From positions 1-64,000 of the forward strand of contig NZ_JAUFPU010000023.1 of the NCBI RefSeq assembly GCF_030409555.1: a stretch of DNA of 64,000 bases, in the 5' to 3' direction. The notes beneath the pieces are model-generated. The model did not search any database. It was given only the letters and a program-made list of their open reading frames with translations, and was not told where the DNA came from. Position 1 is the first letter of the stretch. The number at the start of each line of letters is the position of its first letter. The position numbers and the translations under genes were made by a program. The stretch is from Chitinimonas viridis (lineage in GTDB: Bacteria > Pseudomonadota > Gammaproteobacteria > Burkholderiales > Chitinimonadaceae). This document shows positions 43,877 through 53,618 of the stretch, piece after piece.

Positions 43877-45322
43877 ATGTTCCATACCGTATCGCAGCTA
43901 CGCCAGATAGAACAGCAGGCCCGCAAGCTGGGCCTGCCCCTGATGCAACGTGCCGGGCGCGCCGCCGCCGATTTTATCTCGCGTCGCTTCGGCAAGGCCG
44001 CACCCATCGGCGTGCTGGTAGGGCCGGGTAACAATGGTGGCGACGCACTGGTTGCCGCCACCTTGCTGAGACAGTTGGGCTATACCCTATCAGTCTGCAT
44101 GCCAGCCGGGCCAGGCAACCTGCCCGCTGACGCTGCCACGGCCTACCTCGACTGGCAGCGCTGCGGCGGCACCGAGAGCACCCAGGCGCCGACAGGGACC
44201 TGCACCGTCATCATCGACGGCCTGTTCGGCTTGGGCCTGAACCGCCCGCTGGAGCCAAACTGGCAGGCGCTGATTACCCAAGTCAACCAGTTGGGCAAAC
44301 CGATACTGGCGCTCGATGTGCCCAGCGGCGTACACGCCGACAGCGGCGCACTGCTGGGCGCCCCCATACAGGCCCGCTGGACCCTGAGCTTCATCGGTCA
44401 GGCACGTGGGCTGGCAACCGGCGCAGCCTGCGACTATACCGGGCTCTGCCTGCTGGACAAGCTGGGCCTGTCCGCCCCCACGCTGGATCAGGCCGCCCTG
44501 CCGGATACAGCCACCGTGGCCCAAACCATCCGCATACCGCGTGCGGCCGACAGCCACAAGGGCAGCTATGGCACCATCTGCATCATAGGCGGCGCAGAGG
44601 GCATGACCGGTGCCGCCCTGCTGGCCGGCAGGGCGGCACTGCAGGCAGGCGCCGGCAAGGTTTTTACCGGCCTGCTGGGGCCGGTACCCAGTGCAGACCT
44701 AGCTCGTCCCGAGCTGATGCTGCGTCCGGCCGATACCCTGCTGATGGATGCGGCCGATCTGATACTGCTGGGGCCAGGCCTGGGCCAAGGCGCGCCGGCT
44801 GCCGATCTGTTGCACCATGCGCTGAGCAGCCAGCAGCCACTGGTACTGGATGCTGACGCCCTCAACCTGCTGGCCAGCGATCCACGCCTCACCCAGGCCG
44901 CCCGCCCGCGCCAGGCGCCTACCGTGTTGACGCCCCATCCGGCCGAAGCCGCCCGGCTACTGGCCTGCAGTACAGCCGAGGTGCAGCAGCACCGCTACGA
45001 CGCTGCGGCAGCGCTGGCCCGCCGCTACCATGCCACCATCGTGCTCAAGGGCGCAGGTACCGTCATCGTCGACGGCGCCCTCATGGCGGTCAATCAGAGC
45101 GGCAGCGCCGCACTGGCCAATGCGGGCCAAGGCGACTTGCTGAGTGGCCTGATCGCCGCACTGATGGCACAAGGCCTCACTGCCTGGCAGGCCACCTGCC
45201 TGGCCACCCGCCTGCATGGCTGCGCCAGCGACACCCTGGTCAATCGCGATGGCCGGGGCATTACCTTGGCCAACGATGTGATCGCTGAGCTGGACCGGCA
45301 CCTTGCCCCTTATTTTCGGTAG
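43877..45322 (+). CDS. nnr: Bifunctional NAD(P)H-hydrate epimerase/dehydratase
   Basis: A 481-residue fusion. The N-terminal epimerase (about 1-210) has VLVGPGNNGGDALVAATLLR and ALDVPSGVHADSG. The C-terminal ADP-dependent dehydratase (about 225-480) has SHKGSYGTICIIGGAEGMTG, VLTPHPAEAARLL, VLKGAGTVI and LANAGQGDLLSGLIAALMAQ. It repairs hydrated NADH and NADPH. The length matches E. coli YjeF. No neighbour is clearly linked. Confidence 0.94.
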   Translation: MFHTVSQLRQIEQQARKLGLPLMQRAGRAAADFISRRFGKAAPIGVLVGPGNNGGDALVAATLLRQLGYTLSVCMPAGPGNLPADAATAYLDWQRCGGTESTQAPTGTCTVIIDGLFGLGLNRPLEPNWQALITQVNQLGKPILALDVPSGVHADSGALLGAPIQARWTLSFIGQARGLATGAACDYTGLCLLDKLGLSAPTLDQAALPDTATVAQTIRIPRAADSHKGSYGTICIIGGAEGMTGAALLAGRAALQAGAGKVFTGLLGPVPSADLARPELMLRPADTLLMDAADLILLGPGLGQGAPAADLLHHALSSQQPLVLDADALNLLASDPRLTQAARPRQAPTVLTPHPAEAARLLACSTAEVQQHRYDAAAALARRYHATIVLKGAGTVIVDGALMAVNQSGSAALANAGQGDLLSGLIAALMAQGLTAWQATCLATRLHGCASDTLVNRDGRGITLANDVIAELDRHLAPYFR

Positions 45323-45475
45323 CGGGCTTGCCGGCTACCACGCCCTCACCGCCTCCAAAGCACACATGCCAGAATTTGCGGTGCCCAGGCAGGCCTGTGC
45401 GAGGAGAAATTTTTTACGCACAACGCCGCATGGGGACGAGAATGTGGCATCCACCTACACCAAGCCCCTATCTGC

Positions 45476-46729
45476 ATGAGAAAGTTATTCTGCACCCTGG
45501 GCCTGCTGCTCAGCACCCTTTGCAGCAAGGCCGCCCCCACCCCGCCTGCCAGCGACTACCTGGCCGACTTCGACACCCTGGCCACCGAAGTCACGGCCAA
45601 CTACGCCTATTTCACCGACGGGCCACAGCATTGGCAGGCCGCCGTGGCGCACTACCGCCCCCTGGCCGCCAAGGCCCGCGATCAGCTTGCCTTCATCACG
45701 GTGCTGGAACAATTGCTGGAAGAGCTGCACGACGACCACACCCAGCTCAACCGCAACACCCCCAGCTCGCCACGGCTGGTTCCCTCGGGCACCGATCTGT
45801 GGGCGGCCTGGCAGGGCGATACCGCCCGGCTGGTCCAGGTGCGGCCAGATAGCCCTGCCGCCAAGGCAGGCCTGCAAGCGGGCATGGTGATGACCCATAT
45901 ACAGGGCCAGCCCATTGCCGTAGCCGTGGCGCAAAAACTTGGGCGGGTAGCGCCGCAGACCAGCCAACGGGCCCGCGACTGGGCCTTGCGCTCACTGCTG
46001 GCAGGCAGGCGTGACCAGCCACGCCAGCTGCGCTTGTTGGCAGACGGCAAGCCGCTGGAGGTCACGCTGGCGGGTGTCAGCACACAGGCCAGCACGCCCC
46101 TGAGCCACAAGCGTATCGGTAGCACCGGCTATATCCGGCTCAACAACAGTCTGGGCAAGGACGCGCTGATTACGGCCTTTGATGCAGCCCTGGCCGAGCT
46201 AGGCGACAGCCAGGGGTTGATCCTGGATCTGCGCGACACCCCTGGCGGCGGCAACAGCAAGATAGCCCGCGCCATCATGAGCCGCTTTATTGCAGTGGAA
46301 GCCGCCTATCAACGGCACGATCTGCCGTTGGAGGCCCAGCAAACCGGCATAGCCCGAGCCTGGCTGGAGCTGGTACAGCCACGCGGGCCATTCCAGTACA
46401 CCCGCCCCTTGGTCGTACTGGTGGACCATTGGACCGGCAGCATGGGAGAAGGCCTGGCCATAGGCCTGCACAGCCTGGGCCGTGCCCAGGTGGTCGGCAC
46501 TGCCATGGCCGGGCTGCTGGGCGCCACCTACACTATCCCTCTGCCGCAGAGCGGCATCAGCGCCAATGTCCCCGCCGAACGGCTGTTCCATGTCCGTGGC
46601 ACGCCGCGCGAGGACTTTCAGCCACCGATACGGGTAGACCTGACCCAGCCCGCCAGCAATACCGACGACCCCATCCTGGCGGCCGGCTTGCGTGAACTGG
46701 CTAGCCACCGCCCTGCCCAGTTACCGTAG
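45476..46729 (+). CDS. S41 family peptidase, tricorn/IRBP-like
   Basis: A 417-residue secreted protein with a signal peptide (MRKLFCTLGLLLSTLCSKA). An N-terminal helical part ends in LLEELHDDHTQLN, where His is the likely triad His. A PDZ domain follows (VRPDSPAAKAGLQAGMVMTH), then the S41 core with DLRDTPGGGNSKIA and DHWTGSMGEGLAIGLHSLG (nucleophile Ser). The Lys used by C-terminal processing peptidases is not in place, so a Ser-His-Glu triad as in tricorn is inferred. The ribosome site is weak. Confidence 0.85.
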   Translation: MRKLFCTLGLLLSTLCSKAAPTPPASDYLADFDTLATEVTANYAYFTDGPQHWQAAVAHYRPLAAKARDQLAFITVLEQLLEELHDDHTQLNRNTPSSPRLVPSGTDLWAAWQGDTARLVQVRPDSPAAKAGLQAGMVMTHIQGQPIAVAVAQKLGRVAPQTSQRARDWALRSLLAGRRDQPRQLRLLADGKPLEVTLAGVSTQASTPLSHKRIGSTGYIRLNNSLGKDALITAFDAALAELGDSQGLILDLRDTPGGGNSKIARAIMSRFIAVEAAYQRHDLPLEAQQTGIARAWLELVQPRGPFQYTRPLVVLVDHWTGSMGEGLAIGLHSLGRAQVVGTAMAGLLGATYTIPLPQSGISANVPAERLFHVRGTPREDFQPPIRVDLTQPASNTDDPILAAGLRELASHRPAQLP

Positions 46730-46760
46730 TCCTATTGGTGCTGCGGGCCGCCAGCGTCCG

Positions 46761-47693
46761 TCAGCTGGCTGCAGGCACCAGCGGGCGGGTAGGAATGCCG
46801 ATATTGCAGACATTGGTGTGCTCGGCGCTATGCACATACCAATCACCACTGGCATGGCGGCGCGATTCCACCAGTGCCTGCCACGTGGGCGTATCGGTAC
46901 GCAGTACCTCCAGCGCGGGGCGCTCGGCCGCAGGGATATCGGCCAGCAAGCGTACCCGCTGCAGGGGCACATGCTGCTCGGGCTTGTCATAGAAACCCAT
47001 ATTGCTGCCGCCACGCGGCAAGCCGGAAAGCAACTCCATACCCTTGAGCACGCGCCCCACCACCGTGATGTTCAGATCCAGTGCACGCGGCGCCTGTCCG
47101 ATAATGACGTAGAGGCTGCTGCCGTTGCTGCTGTCCACCGTATTGCCACGGCCGGCACCGATCACGCCGTAGCAGTGTGGTATCCAGGCACGGTTCTTCT
47201 TCGGGTCGGCCGCCACCGGCATGCCCTCGCTAAAGCCGGTGACCGGCGCAAAGCCATCCGCATCCTTCAGCCGGGCGATCGGCAATCCTCGGTACGCAAT
47301 GGAGAACTCCGCCGGCAGCTTGGCCTCGGCATCGCCCAGTGGCTTGACCTTGGCAGGCTCCTTCTCCTCGTCCACCGGGTCGCCCCATTGGGTGACAAAG
47401 TTATCCTGCACCCGTATCACAGCAAGGCCGTCGTAATAACCATTGCGCGCCAGCTTGCGGATATTGGCAGCATGACGCGGCGCAAAACGGGGCGCCAGTT
47501 CAAAGATCACCTGCCCGCCGTTCAGCTCCATCACCACGGTATTTTGCCCATCCAGAGGGCGCCAATCGCTGGCGGCAGACTGTTTGATGATATCGGCAGG
47601 GCTGCGCTGCGCGGCAGCGGACACGGCATGCGAGCAAGCCAGGGCGGCAGTAGCCCCTAGCACCAGGGAAACACGAACAGTCAGCGCAGTCAC
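46761..47693 (-). CDS. Cyclophilin-type peptidylprolyl isomerase, periplasmic
   Basis: A 310-residue protein. The GTG at 47693 follows GGAG and opens a signal peptide ending near SHAVSAAA. The cyclophilin core shows LAVIRVQDNFVTQWGDPVDE (Arg, Phe and Gln of the active site) and CYGVIGAGRGNTVDSSNGSS. Loops between strands are longer than in E. coli PpiA. It probably helps fold periplasmic proteins. It is convergent with the S41 gene, 31 bp apart. Confidence 0.88.
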   Translation of the reverse strand: MTALTVRVSLVLGATAALACSHAVSAAAQRSPADIIKQSAASDWRPLDGQNTVVMELNGGQVIFELAPRFAPRHAANIRKLARNGYYDGLAVIRVQDNFVTQWGDPVDEEKEPAKVKPLGDAEAKLPAEFSIAYRGLPIARLKDADGFAPVTGFSEGMPVAADPKKNRAWIPHCYGVIGAGRGNTVDSSNGSSLYVIIGQAPRALDLNITVVGRVLKGMELLSGLPRGGSNMGFYDKPEQHVPLQRVRLLADIPAAERPALEVLRTDTPTWQALVESRRHASGDWYVHSAEHTNVCNIGIPTRPLVPAAS

Positions 47694-48022
47694 GGCATTC
47701 TCCGTCTTAGGGTCAGCGGCGCAGCATGCCATAGCCAGCCAGCGCCGGCTAAGGCCCCGCACACGCAAGGGCGCCGCAAGCAAACTCCACCACCAAGCCA
47801 CTCACGGCACGCGCCTGGACATCGACGCGGCACAGGCTTGATATCCAAGGGAAATATGCCCAGAGAGCAAGTCCGCATGGCGACGCAAGCGGAGTGTCCG
47901 GCAGCGCCCTCAAGCGCATGCCTGTCGCGTAAAAGGCACGTCCCACCCAGCTGCTGTCGGCCCGTAAAACACAAAGGGCCGCTTTGCGGCGGCCTTTTGC
48001 GGGTGCTCGGCGCCAGACTAGC
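47694..48022. other. Intergenic region between DUF945 and cyclophilin genes
   Basis: These 329 bases hold the DUF945 terminator near 47980 and the promoter/leader of the cyclophilin gene. Open frames here have no ribosome site or family likeness. I see no repeat or tRNA. Confidence 0.5.
47973..47998 (-). terminator. Probable terminator after the DUF945 gene
   Basis: GGCCGC pairs with GCGGCC across a TTTGCG loop; A and T runs flank the stem, so on the minus strand it reads into TTTGTGTTTT. The pairing can slip by one base. It lies about 25 bases after the stop. Confidence 0.6.
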
Positions 48023-49399
48023 CTAGCTCTTTGCGCGCTTGGCGGTCTTCTTCGGCTTGGCCGATTTCTTGCCACCAGACAGCGACAGCGGCTTGCCATT
48101 CAGCAACAGCTTGCCCTGGTTCATCACCAAGGTGCTGCGCAGCACGTCGCCTTCCAGGCGAGCCCAGTTGTTCTGCTTCAGCGTATCTATACCGCTGCGC
48201 ACCATCTGCTCGCTGGCCTCGTCCAGTTGCTGCTTGTCCACGCCCTCGCCCCCTTGCTTGCCCATCATGGTGCGCGATAATTCGCGAACCATGCCCAGAG
48301 GCACGCTGGCATCAAAACGCAGTTGCACTTTCTTCATGATACGGTCGAAGTTCTGCAGGTCGCGGTCGGTCAGCTTGGCCAGCTTGACCTGGCCCTTGAT
48401 CTGGGCCTTGTGACCGTGATAGCGGGCGGAGATATCGTCAACATCCAGCACCACGCCCTGCTTCACCATGGCCATACCATGCTTCATCACCATGGACAGG
48501 GTAGCGTTAAGCTGGGCATCCGGCGCCTGCTTCTGCGCAGCCAGTACCTTGGCGTCCTTGTTCATGGCCGCCAGGGCTTCCAGCTGCAGGCCACTGATAC
48601 GCACGGCCAGATTGGCATCTTCTACGCTATCCTCACCCCATTTGATGGCCTTGATCGAGCCGGTATAGCCGATGACAGCCGTCGTGCCCTTGGCTTGTAT
48701 ATCGAAGCCATAGCGCAAGGATTGCAGCTGAACCGTCATGGGCAAGCGCTTGGGGGTGACGGTCACCTGCTCGACCTTGGCTTCGCCGTTGCCAAACCAC
48801 AAATCCAGCGGCCCTTGCACCTGGCTGCTCGCCATGGTGAGACCGGTGGCTTTCAGCGTCAGCTCCTTGTTGTCCATGTCCAGCGTATCGGAGCTGGCGG
48901 CCATGGTGACCCGACGCATGTCGGACTTCACCAGGGCACGGCCAGCCATGCCGGACCAGTTCATCAGGCTGGCAGCAGGCTCGTCGTGGTAATTGAGTGG
49001 GTCGAGCTTGAAATCCACGGCAATGTCGCCGTCGGCCAGTTTCTGCTTGCTGAAATGCAAGGGCCTGGCGTTGCCAAACAGCTTCTTCAGGCGCTGCTGG
49101 GTAGGCTCGGAGAAGTCGAACTTCTCGATACGCTCCAGCTTGGTCTCCAGGTCCAACTCGCTGCTTACCAGGGGGCTAAGCTCGCCCACAATGCCCATAT
49201 AGGTCTGGAACAGTTCCGATTCCTGCATCTCGCGCATGGCTTCGGCAGCCATATCCGCGTCAGTCTTCTTTGCAGCAGGCTCGGCAACTGGCGGTGCAGC
49301 GGGATCAACGGCGGGCTGGTCGCTTGCATAAGCGGGTTGGGCCAGCAACAGGCAGGCCGCAGCCAGGGAGGTAAGGCGGGAAATTTTTATCACGTGCAT
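48023..49399 (-). CDS. DUF945 (YdgA-like) family protein
   Basis: A 458-residue secreted protein. The ATG at 49399 has AAGG upstream and opens a signal peptide ending near PAYASD. The body follows the DUF945 plan, with FGNARPLHFSKQKLADGDIA, IQAKGTTAVIGYTGSIKAIK and DISARYHGHKAQIKGQVKLA. A lysine-rich tail (KKSAKPKKTAKRAKS) ends it. The family is envelope-associated and of unclear function. A 58-bp palindrome sits 28 bases upstream of the start. Confidence 0.82.
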   Translation of the reverse strand: MHVIKISRLTSLAAACLLLAQPAYASDQPAVDPAAPPVAEPAAKKTDADMAAEAMREMQESELFQTYMGIVGELSPLVSSELDLETKLERIEKFDFSEPTQQRLKKLFGNARPLHFSKQKLADGDIAVDFKLDPLNYHDEPAASLMNWSGMAGRALVKSDMRRVTMAASSDTLDMDNKELTLKATGLTMASSQVQGPLDLWFGNGEAKVEQVTVTPKRLPMTVQLQSLRYGFDIQAKGTTAVIGYTGSIKAIKWGEDSVEDANLAVRISGLQLEALAAMNKDAKVLAAQKQAPDAQLNATLSMVMKHGMAMVKQGVVLDVDDISARYHGHKAQIKGQVKLAKLTDRDLQNFDRIMKKVQLRFDASVPLGMVRELSRTMMGKQGGEGVDKQQLDEASEQMVRSGIDTLKQNNWARLEGDVLRSTLVMNQGKLLLNGKPLSLSGGKKSAKPKKTAKRAKS

Positions 49400-49426
49400 A
49401 CCTTGAATGTATTGAACAGGGTCTTT

Positions 49427-49484
49427 GAACCTGTTCACGATTTCTTCACCCCGGCGCCGGGACGAAAAGATCGTGAACAGGCTC
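49427..49484. repeat. 58-bp palindromic repeat related to the 266-bp element
   Basis: The left arm GAACCTGTTCACGATTTCTT and the right arm (minus strand from 49484) GAGCCTGTTCACGATCTTTT are inverted repeats around a CCCGGCGCCGGG core. The right arm matches the ends of the element at 25982 closely (GAGCCTGTTCA, then xGxTCTTTTCG). The right flank is TTA and the left TTT, in line with a 3-bp duplication with one change. It lies just upstream of the DUF945 gene. Confidence 0.65.
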
Positions 49485-49607
49485 TTACGTTACCGCGTAT
49501 GCGGCGCATCAGTTTCGCAGTGCGCGGCAATATAGCACCAAGCCAGCAGCTGACTGTCGGCATTTTTCGGGGGCGATCCGGTCAATATTTACAGGTCCTG
49601 CCAGGGT

Positions 49608-50387
49608 TCAGGCATAGCGCCGCACGACATCCTCTATGCGGCGCTGGGTGGCGGGCACCCTCAGCACCTCGTCGACATGCCCCAGTATCTCGGCAGCACG
49701 GGGGTGATCCTTGCGTACCCCCAGGTGGAAAGGCACGTTGGGCGCTATATAGGGAGCGGGGATGGAGACGATCTCCTGCAATATGCCCAACTTGCGCAAG
49801 CGCCATTTGGTGACGATGGGGCTCAGGGAAACATGCACATCCCCCCGCGTAGCCATCACCATCCTGAAGATGGCGTCATGCCCCGGCGTCCACTCCACAT
49901 GCGGAAAATCCTTCAGCGCCTGCTCCGCCCACTGGTTACCCTTCTGGTCCACCAGGTAAAAAGCCTTGAGTTCATCGCGGGTCTTGATGCGCTCCAGTTC
50001 TGCCCTGCGCAGGTGATAGGCATTGAAGAAGAGATGTGGCTGCAGCTGTACCACCGGCACGCTATGGAACAGGGCGTACTGCTTGCGTTCGTCCGAGGCA
50101 AAAGTACAGAGGGCTTCCGCCAGCCCCTGCTGCACCATCATCTGTGCCCGTCGCCAAGGCAGGCCGACGTTGGACGGCACCAGGCCGTTCAGCTCGCTCA
50201 GAATGGGGTCGAGCACATCGGGCAGTATCCCCAGCACCCGGCTGGTACTGGTGGCGCTGTCTATATAGGAGTACGGCGCGTAGTCATCGTTGTAGCTGAC
50301 CACAAAGCGCTCAGGCGGTGTGGCCGCAGCCAGCAGCAAGGGCGAGGCGCCCAGTAGCCGCAGTGTCTTTCTGCGTTGCTGGTCCAT
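49608..50387 (-). CDS. Solute-binding protein, family 3-like, orphan
   Basis: A 259-residue protein with a basic N-terminus (MDQQRRKTLRLLGAS) and a short hydrophobic stretch that may be a Tat-like or ordinary signal. The bilobed fold is suggested by VVSYNDDYAPYSYIDSATST, DVHVSLSPIVTKWRLRKLGI and LGVRKDHPRAAEILGHVDEV. There are no permease or ATPase genes nearby, so it may act in sensing or with a distant permease. GGAG precedes the ATG. Confidence 0.75.
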   Translation of the reverse strand: MDQQRRKTLRLLGASPLLLAAATPPERFVVSYNDDYAPYSYIDSATSTSRVLGILPDVLDPILSELNGLVPSNVGLPWRRAQMMVQQGLAEALCTFASDERKQYALFHSVPVVQLQPHLFFNAYHLRRAELERIKTRDELKAFYLVDQKGNQWAEQALKDFPHVEWTPGHDAIFRMVMATRGDVHVSLSPIVTKWRLRKLGILQEIVSIPAPYIAPNVPFHLGVRKDHPRAAEILGHVDEVLRVPATQRRIEDVVRRYA

Positions 50388-50469
50388 GATAGTGCTCCGT
50401 CGGCAGTCGGCCTGCAGATAAGCCCAGTCTAGCCCTTGCCGTGCGGATTGCCGCCCCGCCCATCGCCCA

Positions 50470-50496
50470 CCTGCCAGGCATGCGCCACCTGGCAGG
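50470..50496 (-). terminator. Hairpin after mmsA, possible terminator
   Basis: CCTGCCAGG (50470-50478) pairs with CCTGGCAGG (50488-50496) across a 9-base loop, 18 bases past the mmsA stop. There is no T tract, so termination is uncertain. Confidence 0.45.
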
Positions 50497-50513
50497 CGGT
50501 GGCATCGCTCAGG

Positions 50514-52016
<1,503 letters not shown>

Positions 52017-52107
52017 GATGCCTGCCCTGCGTATGGGTAATTCAGATGCGGCCGTCACGCCAGCATAGGCGACGGCAACGGATTAGATGACCGATGGCGA
52101 GCGCGCC

Positions 52108-53451
52108 TCAGCCTGCCGCCCGGATCGACTCCCGCAAGACTTCGGCCATATGGCCTATCTCTTCGGGCGTGGAAACAAAAGTCGGCCCCATGGCAATGAT
52201 GTCGCCGGTAAACCGGAACAGCACCCCGCGCTTGAGCGCCTCCTCGAACACTCGGATGGCACGCAGGCCGGGCTTGCCCTCCATGGGCGCCAGCTCCACC
52301 GCCGCTGCCAGCTGGCAGTTGCGTATATCGATCACATTGGCCTCGCCCTTGAGGCCATGCACAGCCTCTTCCAGGGTCTTGCTAAGTGCATTGACCCGAG
52401 GGTAGATCTGCTCCTCGGCGATCACATCCAGTGCGGCATGGGCTGCCGCCACCGCCAGCGCGTGGCCCGAGTAGGTGTAGCCATGGAAGAACTCCACCAT
52501 ATGGTCCGGGCCGGTCATGAAGGTGTCGTAGATCGATTTGGTCGCGATGACGCCGCCCATCGGCACCAGGCCATTGTTCACGCCCTTGGCGAAGGTGATG
52601 AGGTCGGGGGTGACATCGAAGTACTGGGCGGCGAAGGGTTGGCCCATGCGGCCAAAGCCGGTGATCACTTCGTCGAAGATCAGCAGGATGCCATGCTTGG
52701 TGCACAGCTCACGCAGGCGCTTGAGATAGCCCTGCGGCGGCACGATAACGCCGGCCGAGCCCTGCATGGGCTCCACGATCACGGCAGCGATGGTAGAGGC
52801 ATCATGCAAGGCCACCAGCCGCTCCAGCTCATCGGCCAGGTGGCTACCCCATTGCGGCTCGCCCCGGCTGAATGCCATTTCCTTGAGGTTGTGGGTGTGC
52901 GGCAGATGATCCACCCCCGGCAGCATACCCGCGGCAAACATCTTGCGGTTGGCCACCATGCCCCCTACCGAGATGCCGCCAAAACCAACACCGTGATAGC
53001 CCTTCTCCCGGCCGATAAAGCGGGTGCGATGGGCTTCGCCCCGGGCACGGTGATAGGCCAGCGCCATCTTCAGCGCCGTATCGACGGCTTCGGAACCCGA
53101 ATTGCAGAAGAACACATGCTCGAAGCCTGCCGGCGCCGCCTCGGCAATGCGCTCGGCCAGCTTGAACACGCCCGGCGTGCCCATCTGGAAAGCCGTACCA
53201 TAGTCCAGCACATCAAGCTGCTGCTTGACGGCCTCCACCAGGCGCGGGTGCCGGTGGCCCAGGCCACAGCACCACAGGCCGGACAGCGCGTCGTAAAGCT
53301 TGTGGTTCTCGGTGGTCCAGTAATAGCTGCCTTCCGCCCGGGCCAGCATGCGATGTACCCGGTGGGCCGCATCCTGCTTGTAGTAGCGGTTATGGCTGAA
53401 AGGCATCCAGTAGGGATTGAGATTCAGTTGCTCGCTATCGTTGTGGCCCAT
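52108..53451 (-). CDS. bauA: Beta-alanine--pyruvate aminotransferase
   Basis: A 447-residue class III PLP enzyme. LNPYWMPFSHNRYYKQD and DALSGLWCCGLGHRHPRL match Pseudomonas beta-alanine:pyruvate transaminase. IFDEVITGFGRMG binds PLP and LITFAKGVNNG holds the lysine. The ATG at 53451 has GGAG 7 bases upstream; another ATG at 53490 is possible. The product malonate semialdehyde feeds MmsA, the next gene. Divergent from a MocR-type regulator across about 170 bp. Confidence 0.9.
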   Translation of the reverse strand: MGHNDSEQLNLNPYWMPFSHNRYYKQDAAHRVHRMLARAEGSYYWTTENHKLYDALSGLWCCGLGHRHPRLVEAVKQQLDVLDYGTAFQMGTPGVFKLAERIAEAAPAGFEHVFFCNSGSEAVDTALKMALAYHRARGEAHRTRFIGREKGYHGVGFGGISVGGMVANRKMFAAGMLPGVDHLPHTHNLKEMAFSRGEPQWGSHLADELERLVALHDASTIAAVIVEPMQGSAGVIVPPQGYLKRLRELCTKHGILLIFDEVITGFGRMGQPFAAQYFDVTPDLITFAKGVNNGLVPMGGVIATKSIYDTFMTGPDHMVEFFHGYTYSGHALAVAAAHAALDVIAEEQIYPRVNALSKTLEEAVHGLKGEANVIDIRNCQLAAAVELAPMEGKPGLRAIRVFEEALKRGVLFRFTGDIIAMGPTFVSTPEEIGHMAEVLRESIRAAG

Positions 53452-53592
53452 GGTGGTCTCCGTGGCTGGGGGCTGATCTGTATTGGTCATGTACTGGCCG
53501 CTGCACTCTCCGGCCATTTGTCACTAGCCGCCAGTATCGGTGAGAATTCAGCTATACCGCCATATACAAGCCCTGCCATCCGGCAGCCAGAT

Positions 53593-53616
53593 GTACAGAT
53601 ACCCAGGCCAGTACAG
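53593..53616. promoter_or_regulatory. Direct repeat GTACAG, possible MocR site
   Basis: GTACAG at 53593-53598 and 53611-53616, 18 bases apart, just before the regulator's ATG at 53619 and in the gap it shares with bauA. MocR-type proteins bind direct repeats. Six-base matches can occur by chance, so this is tentative. Confidence 0.35.
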
Positions 53617-53618
53617 TC

